This document shows, in pieces, positions 1-6,014 of a stretch of 11,933 nt of DNA. Source of the stretch: Candidatus Pelagibacterales bacterium (GTDB lineage: Bacteria; Pseudomonadota; Alphaproteobacteria; Rickettsiales; UBA1997); the NCBI GenBank assembly GCA_016882165.1, contig VHBV01000024.1, forward strand, positions 1 through 11,933, read 5' to 3'. Made by a program: the position numbers and the translations under genes. The notes under the pieces were generated by a model. It was not told the origin of the DNA. It saw only the letters and a list, made by a program, of their open reading frames with translations, and searched no databases. How positions within the stretch are numbered: position 1 is the first letter of the stretch; each line of letters begins with the position of its first letter.

Positions 1-975
1 TTCTTCTTTTTCTGGTTTAAGAATCATCAACATACGTTCTTGAGACTCAGAAAGCATAATTTCGTAAGGAGTCATTCCTGTTTCACGTTGAGGAACTTTT
101 TCTAAATTTAGCTCAATACCAGTTCCACCTTTTCCAGACATTTCAAAACTTGAAGAAGTAAGACCTGCAGCTCCCATGTCTTGAATTGATAAAATTGCAT
201 CTTCTTTCATTAACTCTTGGCAAGCTTCAAGCAAAAGTTTTTCTGCAAATGGATCACCAACTTGAACAGTAGGACGCTTGTCTTCATCGCCTTCTTTGAA
301 CTCATCTGATGCCATTACCGCGCCATTTATTCCATCACGTCCTGTTTTTGAACCAACATAAACAACTGAGGCTCCAACTTGTGATGCTGCTGAATAAAAT
401 ATTTTGTTAGCATCAGCTAAACCAACCGTCATTGCATTAACTATAATGTTGCCATTATAACTTTTATCAAAAGTAACCTCGCCTGCTACTGTTGGAACAC
501 CAACACAATTTCCATAACCACCAATACCAGAAACAACACCATTCACTAGCTGCTTAGTTTTAGAATGATTTATATCACCGAAACGAAGTGCATTCAAATT
601 TGCAATTGGACGAGCACCCATTGTAAAAACATCACGCAATATTCCGCCAACACCAGTTGCGGCACCTTGATAAGGCTCAATAAAAGAAGGATGATTATGA
701 CTTTCCATCTTAAAAATAACAGCTTGTCCATCGCCAATATCAATAACACCTGCATTTTCACCTGGTCCACAAATAACCCATGGAGCTTGGGTATGCATAG
801 TTTTTAACCACTTTTTAGTTGATTTGTAAGAACAATGTTCTGACCACATTGCTGAAAAAATTCCAAGTTCAGTGATTGTTGGGGTACGACCCAAGATTTC
901 CAAAATCTTGTTATACTCGTCTTCTGTAAGATTGTGATCTTTAATCAACTGCGGAGTAATTTCGATATTTTTCAT
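1..975 (-). CDS. purL: Phosphoribosylformylglycinamidine synthase subunit PurL (N-terminal 325 residues, cut by window edge)
   Basis: This ATP-dependent enzyme converts FGAR plus glutamine-derived ammonia to FGAM, the fourth step of de novo purine synthesis, in the cytosol. The reading frame is open from the ATG at 975-973 to the window edge. Recognisable motifs are MWSEHCSYKS at residues 43-52, the GPGENAGVIDIG segment at 70-81 and KMESHNHPS at 89-97, followed by a Gly-rich GAATGVGG stretch. The direct start at the linker/ATPase region without a long N-terminal domain indicates the small PurL form (about 730 residues) that works with separate PurS and PurQ, so a little under half is present. 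No frameshift was seen. No Shine-Dalgarno motif precedes the start. It lies downstream of yebC on the same strand but has its own promoter-like sequence, so it is probably transcribed separately. Identification is firm; the missing C-terminus is simply outside the window. Confidence 0.96.
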   Translation of the reverse strand, partial: MKNIEITPQLIKDHNLTEDEYNKILEILGRTPTITELGIFSAMWSEHCSYKSTKKWLKTMHTQAPWVICGPGENAGVIDIGDGQAVIFKMESHNHPSFIEPYQGAATGVGGILRDVFTMGARPIANLNALRFGDINHSKTKQLVNGVVSGIGGYGNCVGVPTVAGEVTFDKSYNGNIIVNAMTVGLADANKIFYSAASQVGASVVYVGSKTGRDGINGAVMASDEFKEGDEDKRPTVQVGDPFAEKLLLEACQELMKEDAILSIQDMGAAGLTSSSFEMSGKGGTGIELNLEKVPQRETGMTPYEIMLSESQERMLMILKPEKEE

Positions 976-1028
976 TTGCAAGCAGAAAAAAAAATTAAAA
1001 TGTGAAAAAATTTTATTTATGTTCGGAA

Positions 1029-1057
1029 AATCTAGTAAGATAAATTAGTATCGTCAA
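1029..1057 (-). promoter_or_regulatory. Candidate sigma-70 type promoter for purL
   Basis: Read on the minus strand, TTGACG (1057-1052; 5 of 6 to TTGACA) is followed by a spacer of exactly 17 nt and TAGATT (1034-1029; 4 of 6 to TATAAT). The predicted start of transcription is near 1022, giving a leader of about 47 nt before the purL ATG at 975. It lies downstream of the yebC terminator-like hairpin, which makes positional sense. It is the best promoter-like match I noticed in the window, but the assignment is inferred from the consensus only. Confidence 0.5.
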
Positions 1058-1103
1058 TTAATAAAACTCTAATTATTAAATAACTAAGTAACTGAAATTC
1101 CTC

Positions 1104-1129
1104 AATATTTTGTTAGATAACAAAATATT
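1104..1129. repeat. Second inverted repeat sharing one arm with the yebC terminator hairpin
   Basis: AATATTTTGTTA at 1104-1115 and TAACAAAATATT at 1118-1129 are perfectly complementary over 12 bp with only 2 nt between them. In RNA this would be about an 11-bp stem with a 4-nt loop. Bases 1122-1129 also belong to the hairpin at 1122-1155, so the two structures cannot form at the same time in one transcript. There is no T-tract on its minus-strand exit side. Confidence 0.55.
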
Positions 1130-1155
1130 AGCAGAAAAATATCTGCTAATATTTT
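1122..1155 (-). terminator. Inverted repeat behind yebC, probable intrinsic terminator
   Basis: A perfect 14-bp inverted repeat (1122-1135 with 1142-1155, 6-nt loop; core TATTAGCAGA / TCTGCTAATA) begins 13 nt after the yebC stop codon. On the minus strand the stem is followed only by a short T-rich stretch. On the plus strand the 3' arm runs into seven consecutive T residues (1152-1158), so as a terminator it would work at least as well for rightward transcripts, although no rightward gene ends here. The role as yebC terminator is inferred from position. It overlaps a second inverted repeat at 1104-1129. Confidence 0.6.
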
Positions 1156-1168
1156 TTTGATTGATTCT

Positions 1169-1915
1169 TTATAAAAGATTAACAATTGATTCTGCAAAAA
1201 CATAGTTTCCAGTTACCATTTGAACATCATCACAATCTTCTAATGCATCAATCATTTTCAATAGTTTTTGAGCCTGCTCAAGATCAGAAATTTCCATGGA
1301 GTTTATTGCTTTCCAATCTAACTTTGCTGATAAAGAATCACCAAATTTTTCAATCAAACTATCGCGTACAACAGAAAAACTTTCTGGATCGGTAATTACA
1401 ACATGAATTTCACTTGATGATTCAACTTCGCTAGCTCCAAATTCCAAAGCAGCCTCAAACATTTCATCATCACTAGCAACTTTGCTATCAAACTGTATTA
1501 CGCCCACTCTATTAAACATAAATCCTACTGAACCAGTTTCACCAAGAGATCCTCCAGATTTTGTAAAAATGCTTCTAACTTCACTTGCTGTACGATTACG
1601 ATTATCAGTCAAAGCTTCAACAATTATCGCAATTCCATTCGGCGCATAACCTTCATAACGAATTTCTTCGAAGTTATCCCCTTCACTTCCTGAAATAACT
1701 TTTTTAATTGCTGCATCAACTCGATCTTTTGGCATATTATTGGTACGCGCTTCAATCATTGCGTTTCTTAAACGCGGATTAAAGTTTGGATCAGGTTGAC
1801 CCGATTTTGCAGCAACAGTAATTTCTCTTAAAATTTTCGTAAAAAGTTTTGCTCTTTTAGCATCTTGTGCCCCTTTACGATGTTTAATATTTGCAAATTG
1901 CGAATGTCCTGCCAT
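1169..1915 (-). CDS. yebC: YebC/TACO1 family protein
   Basis: A cytosolic protein of the universal YebC/PmpR/TACO1 family. Members were long called transcriptional regulators and have more recently been linked to translation, helping ribosomes through difficult (proline-rich) stretches. The 248 residues are the full family length. The N-terminus MAGHSQFANIKHRKGAQDAK (1-20) is the hallmark of the family and fixes the ATG at 1915. LFTKILREITVAAKSG (24-39), NPRLRNAM (46-53) and NNMPKDRVDAAIKK (59-72) complete the first domain. YEGYAPNGIAIIVEALTDN (87-105) and SGGSLGETGSVGFMF (120-134) lie in the second. The upstream bases are A/T-rich with no Shine-Dalgarno motif. In many proteobacteria yebC lies by ruvC; here the following gene is purL and the divergent neighbour is leuC. 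Which molecular role applies in this organism cannot be read from the sequence. Confidence 0.95.
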   Translation of the reverse strand: MAGHSQFANIKHRKGAQDAKRAKLFTKILREITVAAKSGQPDPNFNPRLRNAMIEARTNNMPKDRVDAAIKKVISGSEGDNFEEIRYEGYAPNGIAIIVEALTDNRNRTASEVRSIFTKSGGSLGETGSVGFMFNRVGVIQFDSKVASDDEMFEAALEFGASEVESSSEIHVVITDPESFSVVRDSLIEKFGDSLSAKLDWKAINSMEISDLEQAQKLLKMIDALEDCDDVQMVTGNYVFAESIVNLL

Positions 1916-2040
1916 TTGAATAATTATTTTTATTTATTTTAGATAAACTTTAACCCGTATCCTGTCTTAGGTAAAGAAAAGTTGCAAAATCAGATCCCCA
2001 AATTCCATTTATCACAAACAATAATATGTGAAAAAGAAAT

Positions 2041-2068
2041 AATGGTTTTCAAACAATGGTTTTCAGTT
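2041..2068. repeat. 14-bp tandem direct repeat (two units)
   Basis: AATGGTTTTCA occurs at 2041-2051 and again at 2055-2065, a spacing of 14 bp. The two 14-bp units differ only in their last three bases. The pair lies about 235 bp upstream of the leuC start. A spacing of 14 bp is not a whole number of helical turns, so a simple duplication is as likely as a protein binding site. Confidence 0.6.
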
Positions 2069-2117
2069 AAGTACAGCATAATGAAGCAGATAAATCTTCT
2101 TTAAAAACATTCCAATA

Positions 2118-2153
2118 AAAAAAGATTAAAAGCAAGATTTTTGCTAATTTTTT
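2118..2153. terminator. Bulged terminator-like hairpin upstream of leuC
   Basis: Pairing AAAAAA (2118-2123) with TTTTTT (2148-2153), ATTA (2125-2128) with TAAT (2145-2148, sharing its last base at the junction) and GCAA (2132-2135) with TTGC (2141-2144) gives a hairpin of about 13-14 bp with bulged G2124 and A2129-A2131. Both outer arms are homopolymer runs, so it has a U-tract in either direction. It sits in the divergent region where no gene ends. It could be an attenuator in a leuC leader, the end of a small RNA, or chance in A/T-rich DNA. Confidence is low because the stem is weak and has only two G-C pairs. Confidence 0.3.
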
Positions 2154-2161
2154 AAGAGGCT

Positions 2162-2194
2162 TTTTTGCAAAAACTTAGTCTATTTTGATCAAAA
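2162..2194. promoter_or_regulatory. Pair of 12-bp palindromes upstream of leuC, possible operator
   Basis: TTTTTGCAAAAA (2162-2173) and TTTTGATCAAAA (2183-2194) are both perfect dyads. Their centres are 21 bp apart, two turns of B-DNA, which would place two bound dimers on the same face. They lie 105-137 bp before the leuC ATG. The regulator, if any, is unknown. The arms are largely A/T runs, so chance occurrence is a real possibility. Confidence 0.3.
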
Positions 2195-2213
2195 ATTAGC
2201 GTCACAACAAAAT
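2185..2213 (+). promoter_or_regulatory. Weak candidate promoter for leuC
   Basis: TTGATC (2185-2190, 4 of 6) and CAAAAT (2208-2213, 4 of 6) are separated by 17 bp, giving a predicted leader of about 80 nt. The -35 overlaps the dyad at 2183-2194, which would allow repression by a bound protein. An alternative -10, TATACA at 2247-2252, lacks a good -35 (TTAAAA at 2223-2228). Neither is strong. Confidence 0.25.
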
Positions 2214-2298
2214 TCTAAAAATTTAAAATTGCAAAAATAATTACTTTATACAAAATAAAGGCCATTCAACCAACATTTTTCCAAAGAATACTTAAAAT

Positions 2299-3747
2299 AT
2301 GACTAATAACTCACAAGATTTGGCTGCAGAAAAGTCTCCTAAAACATTATATGATAAAATCTGGGACTTGCACCTAGTTGACAATGATGGCTCTTCACAA
2401 ATAATTTACGTTGACCGCCAATTAATACACGAGGTTACTTCACCTCAAGCTTTTGAGGGATTAAGAATTGCAAATAGAAAGCCTCGTCGTTCCGAAGCAC
2501 ACTTGGCTGTTGCCGATCATAACGTGCCAACCACAACTGCAAATCGCGGTAATGGAACATCTGGAATAACTGACCAAACTTCAAAAATTCAAGTAGAAAC
2601 TTTGGAGAAAAATTGCGCTGAATTCGGCATTAAATATTTTGACTTAGACGATAAAAAACAAGGTATAGTTCATATTGTTGGTCCTGAACAAGGTTTAACT
2701 CAACCAGGAATGGTAATTGTTTGTGGAGACTCTCATACTTCAACTCACGGCGCTTTTGGTGCTCTTGCTTTTGGTATCGGAACTTCTGAAGTTGAGCATG
2801 TTTTAGCAACTCAAACTCTAATACAAAAACCATCTAAAAACTTTTTGGTGAAAGTAGATGGAAAACTTGGAAACGGTGTCACCGCAAAAGATATTACTTT
2901 AGCAGTGATTGGTAAAATTGGAACAGCTGGTGCAACTGGCTATGTTATTGAATATGCAGGCTCAGCAATTGAATCTCTTTCTATGGAAGGCAGAATGACA
3001 ATCTGCAATATGTCAATAGAAGCTGGGGCACGCGCCGGATTAATTGCACCTGATCAAACAACTTATAACTACTTAAAAGGCCGTCCTCTTGCTCCAAAAC
3101 GAGATGACTTTGAAAAAGCAATAAAATATTGGGATTCTCTAAAATCTGATCTGGGAGCAAAATATGATAAGGAGCTTCATCTAAAAGCTGAAGAAATTGC
3201 TCCTCAAGTTACTTGGGGCACAAGCCCAGAAGATGTACTTCCAATTTCAGAAAAAGTTCCTTTTCCAGAAAGTTTCTCTGACAAAGGCAAACAAGAAGCG
3301 GTAAAAAGATCTCTTGAATATATGGATTTAAAACCAGGAACTCCTTTAAGCGAAATTAAAATTGACAAAGTTTTCATTGGTTCTTGTACAAATGGAAGAA
3401 TTGAAGACTTAAGAGCTGCAGCAAAAATAGTTGAAGGTAAAAAAATCGCTTCAAATATAAAATTGGCTATGGTTGTTCCAGGATCTGGTCTTGTTAAAGA
3501 ACAAGCTGAAAAAGAAGGTTTGGACAAAATCTTCAAGTCAGCTGGATTTGAATGGCGTGAACCAGGATGTTCAATGTGCCTAGCAATGAACTCTGACAAA
3601 TTAGAATTTGGCGAAAGATGCGCTTCAACTTCAAATCGTAACTTTGAAGGAAGACAAGGTAGAGGCGGTCGTACTCACCTATTAAGTCCAGCAATGGCTG
3701 CTGCTGCTGCAATTACAGGTCACCTAACTGATGTTAGAAAATTTTAA
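2299..3747 (+). CDS. leuC: 3-isopropylmalate dehydratase large subunit
   Basis: Large subunit of isopropylmalate isomerase, which interconverts 2- and 3-isopropylmalate in leucine synthesis. It carries the [4Fe-4S] cluster and acts with LeuD in the cytosol. The family N-terminus TLYDKIWDLHLV starts at residue 16 after a short polar extension; no better start codon lies inside. VADHNVP lies near residue 73, CGDSHTSTHGAFGALAFGIG at 142-161 and NMSIEAGARAGLIAPD near 237-252. The three cluster cysteines are Cys363 (FIGSCTNGR), Cys424 and Cys427 (EPGCSMC). The C-terminus ends in the usual SPAMAAAAAITGH. Full length for an alphaproteobacterial LeuC (482 residues), with no defects. Its stop is only 2 nt before the next gene, a transporter rather than the expected leuD, so the partner must be encoded elsewhere for the enzyme to work. 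Confidence 0.97.
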   Translation: MTNNSQDLAAEKSPKTLYDKIWDLHLVDNDGSSQIIYVDRQLIHEVTSPQAFEGLRIANRKPRRSEAHLAVADHNVPTTTANRGNGTSGITDQTSKIQVETLEKNCAEFGIKYFDLDDKKQGIVHIVGPEQGLTQPGMVIVCGDSHTSTHGAFGALAFGIGTSEVEHVLATQTLIQKPSKNFLVKVDGKLGNGVTAKDITLAVIGKIGTAGATGYVIEYAGSAIESLSMEGRMTICNMSIEAGARAGLIAPDQTTYNYLKGRPLAPKRDDFEKAIKYWDSLKSDLGAKYDKELHLKAEEIAPQVTWGTSPEDVLPISEKVPFPESFSDKGKQEAVKRSLEYMDLKPGTPLSEIKIDKVFIGSCTNGRIEDLRAAAKIVEGKKIASNIKLAMVVPGSGLVKEQAEKEGLDKIFKSAGFEWREPGCSMCLAMNSDKLEFGERCASTSNRNFEGRQGRGGRTHLLSPAMAAAAAITGHLTDVRKF

Positions 3748-3749
3748 TT

Positions 3750-5075
3750 ATGTTTCATTTTTGGCTAAAAAAAGATGATGTAATCTCACGTAGTTATGAT
3801 CTCAAAAGTAAAGACTTTGTTTCTTTTCCAGATCAAAATTATGCTGAAAAAGAAGCTCCAGAATTTCGATGGAGCATTGCTCTTGCAAAAGATATTTTAG
3901 CTGTTTTTTCTTCAATTTTTATTGCTGCAATTGGATATGGCATTATGTCAGTTATGATTGCTTTTAAAATGGAAGAATATGTCAAAAATGAAATATTAAT
4001 TTCTCTTTCTTCTGGAACACAAATTATCTCTGGCATTATTTTATCACGTTTCTTACCAACTTTAGGAAGAAAACTTGGATTAACTAATAGTATTTATTTT
4101 GGAACCACTCTTTCAGCACTTACTGGTTTTTTGATGTATTTTTATGCTGGTTATTTTGTGTGGTTGGCAACAATTTTTATTTTTGGTGCGGCCTCTTTCC
4201 TTTGTGGTGTTGTAAGACAAACAATAACAATTGATCTTGCCCCAAAACATATACGCGCCACAATAATATCAATAAGTGGCATGTTATTTTCAATCGGGAA
4301 CAGTTTGGGTCCTGTATTTCTAAAAATTACCAATTCTTCCGATTTATTAAACTCACATTTAAGCGCTTGCGCCTTTCTTCTTGTTTCAATGATACCACTT
4401 TATCGTATTAAAAGAATTGAAATGACTGTAAAAGAAGACAAAAAAATTGGTTTATGGCGCTATATCAAAAACTCTCCCAAAATAATGTTTGCTGGTTTTT
4501 GTGTAAATTACTCACTTTCTTCTTGTACTGCATTCATAGTAATTTATGGAATTAAAAGCGGAATGAAACCAACTGAAGCTTCTCTTTTGCTTTCAACATT
4601 ACTTTTTGGTGCAATTTTCTCAATTCCAATTGGATATTTAACCGATTTAATAAACTGTCGCTTTCTGATGATAGTTTCTGGAATTTTTGCTTTAACTTGC
4701 AGTCAGGTTATTTATTATAACGAAGATCCTAACAATCTTCATCTTTTGATATTCTTAATGTTCGGATCTTTGATAGGAATTAAACTTCCAGCATTTGTTT
4801 TAATTAATGAAAAATACAAACCAACTCAAAGGCTTGCTGTAAATAGTGCGTTTGGAAAAATTTCTTTGCTTGGCAATATATTCGGAATTTTTTGCACTGG
4901 AGCAATAATGAAATCATTTGGTCCTCAAGCTCTGTGGGCTTCAATAGCAATCTCAATATTCTTATTTTTAGTATTTTGCAATTTCAATTATCTATTCAAA
5001 GCAATTAAAAAAGAATTAATTTTAAAAGACTTTTATCTATTAAATAAAAATAAAAAATATGAAGAACCACTATAG
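3750..5075 (+). CDS. Major facilitator superfamily transporter, substrate unknown
   Basis: An inner-membrane secondary transporter of 441 residues. A cytosolic N-terminus of about 45 residues precedes roughly 12 hydrophobic segments, at about 48-72, 85-101, 112-131, 134-155, 168-190, 204-218, 247-268, 277-297, 303-322, 328-352, 366-388 and 393-412. A charged central loop (219-245) separates the two six-helix halves. LGRKLG (105-110) after the second helix matches the loop 2-3 position of the MFS signature, and YLTDLINCR (296-304) is the mirror position in the second half. The tail is Lys-rich. It begins 2 nt after leuC and its 3' end overlaps the next coding sequence by 17 nt, so it is surely co-transcribed and possibly translationally coupled. 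The context could hint at export or import of an amino acid or related metabolite, but nothing in the sequence shows the substrate. Confidence 0.88.
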   Translation: MFHFWLKKDDVISRSYDLKSKDFVSFPDQNYAEKEAPEFRWSIALAKDILAVFSSIFIAAIGYGIMSVMIAFKMEEYVKNEILISLSSGTQIISGIILSRFLPTLGRKLGLTNSIYFGTTLSALTGFLMYFYAGYFVWLATIFIFGAASFLCGVVRQTITIDLAPKHIRATIISISGMLFSIGNSLGPVFLKITNSSDLLNSHLSACAFLLVSMIPLYRIKRIEMTVKEDKKIGLWRYIKNSPKIMFAGFCVNYSLSSCTAFIVIYGIKSGMKPTEASLLLSTLLFGAIFSIPIGYLTDLINCRFLMIVSGIFALTCSQVIYYNEDPNNLHLLIFLMFGSLIGIKLPAFVLINEKYKPTQRLAVNSAFGKISLLGNIFGIFCTGAIMKSFGPQALWASIAISIFLFLVFCNFNYLFKAIKKELILKDFYLLNKNKKYEEPL

Positions 5076-5994
5076 CTATAAATACCACAACAATATTGAA
5101 CCAACAACTGCTAACACTTCTGATATAAAAAACTGCCGTTGCCTTTTTCTAACGTCTTTTTGTGTTTTTCTTGGAAAAATTTATAAAAAAATTTTTGGTG
5201 ATAAAAATACTCCAAAAGTTGTTTGCTTAAATTTACATGGAGTTATTGGAAAAGAGAGCAAAATGAGTTCTGCTATCAACATTGACAACTTATCGCCATT
5301 GTTAAAGCGAGCCTTTGAAACCAAAAATATAAAAGCTGTTGCTCTAAATATTAATTCACCAGGTGGATCTCCTGTGCAGTCAGAGTTAATTTACAATTAC
5401 GTTCGTGAACTTAGTGATGAGAAAAAAATTCCTGTTTACACATTTGCACAAGATGTTGCTGCTTCTGGTGGTTATTGGTTATTACTTTCTGGCGACGAAA
5501 TTTATGCTCATAACTCCTCAATAATAGGATCAATTGGAGTCATATTTTATGGCTTTGGTTTTGTTGATCTAATCAAAAAAATTGGCATAGAACGTCGTGT
5601 TTACACAGAAGGAAAAAATAAAGCAGTTCTTGATCCTTTTATGCCAGAAGAAAATGAAAATATTGAAATCTTAAAAGATGCACAACGTGATATCTTTGAA
5701 AGTTTTAAAGAACTTGTCAAAGTTAGACGTCAAGGAAAATTAAGAGGCGATGAAAATAAGATCTTCACAGGAGCTTTCTGGTCAGGCAAAAGAGCATTGC
5801 AACTTGGACTTATCGATGAAGTTTGTGATATGCGCAAAAAAATGAAGGAAAAATTTGGCAATAATGTTGAGTTTATTCAAATAAATTCTAAAAAAGGCTT
5901 GCTAAAAAGCCTTTTTTCCGAAAAAACTGACTTAGTTGAAAATTTACTCGTTAAAATTGAAGAAAAAATTAATTTTAACAAATTTGGTTTGTAA
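5059..5994 (+). CDS. S49 family peptidase (SppA/SohB-like)
   Basis: A single-domain serine protease of family S49 (signal peptide peptidase A type), which cleaves leftover signal peptides or membrane-associated peptides. Core motifs are VVCLNLHGVIG (54-64), VALNINSPGGSPVQS (94-108), DVAASGGYWLL (132-142) with catalytic Ser136, SSIIGSIGVI (153-162) and YTEGKNKAVLDPF (182-194). Lys188 lies 52 residues after the serine, the spacing of the Ser/Lys dyad in single-domain SppA. FTGAFWSGKRALQLGLIDEV (236-255) closes the core. A Cys-rich hydrophobic stretch (about 28-39) could be a short membrane anchor. The start at 5059 overlaps the transporter gene by 17 nt; the next Met (69) would remove conserved residues. 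The last 30 residues are not conserved in the family, and their DNA holds an intrinsic terminator. Function as a peptidase is well supported; the substrate is not known. Confidence 0.92.
   Translation: MKNHYSYKYHNNIEPTTANTSDIKNCRCLFLTSFCVFLGKIYKKIFGDKNTPKVVCLNLHGVIGKESKMSSAINIDNLSPLLKRAFETKNIKAVALNINSPGGSPVQSELIYNYVRELSDEKKIPVYTFAQDVAASGGYWLLLSGDEIYAHNSSIIGSIGVIFYGFGFVDLIKKIGIERRVYTEGKNKAVLDPFMPEENENIEILKDAQRDIFESFKELVKVRRQGKLRGDENKIFTGAFWSGKRALQLGLIDEVCDMRKKMKEKFGNNVEFIQINSKKGLLKSLFSEKTDLVENLLVKIEEKINFNKFGL
5890..5917 (+). terminator. Intrinsic terminator located inside the 3' end of the S49 peptidase gene
   Basis: AAAAAAGGCTT (5890-5900) and AAGCCTTTTTT (5907-5917) form a perfect 11-bp stem with a 6-nt loop and end in six T residues, the canonical layout of a Rho-independent terminator. 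It lies within the reading frame, 77 nt before its stop, and the repeat encodes part of the KKGLLKSLF segment. It would separate leuC, the transporter and the peptidase from the fic gene. The structure is seen directly; its activity inside a translated region is inferred. Confidence 0.65.
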
Positions 5995-6014
5995 GAATTA
6001 GTGCATTTCTAAAA

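Larger units (their letters stand above)
1916..2298. other. Divergent intergenic region between yebC and leuC, no gene
   Basis: This 383-bp stretch separates two divergently transcribed genes. I found no tRNA or convincing protein gene on either strand; the longest reading frames are about 15-20 codons. It holds a 14-bp direct repeat (2041-2068), a 20-codon frame ending in two Leu codons (2042-2104), a bulged terminator-like hairpin (2118-2153) and two perfect 12-bp dyads (2162-2173, 2183-2194). Bases 2191-2200 are fully complementary to 2143-2152. It must contain the start signals for yebC and leuC. I could not place the yebC promoter with any confidence. Confidence 0.7.

Noticed and set aside
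565..807. 80-codon open frame on the plus strand
   Set aside because: It lies wholly antisense to conserved purL sequence and its translation has no recognisable features.
1916..2298. tRNA or structured RNA gene in the yebC-leuC gap
   Set aside because: No cloverleaf, TTCRA arm or GC-rich structure was found; the hairpin present is short and A/T-rich.
3204..3599. 131-codon open frame on the minus strand
   Set aside because: It is opposite the Fe-S cysteine region of leuC; conservation explains the DNA on the leuC side only.
5059..5994. Frameshifted or truncated S49 peptidase because of the overlap with the transporter gene
   Set aside because: All core motifs and the Ser136/Lys188 dyad are in one frame; the 17-nt overlap is a normal coupling arrangement.
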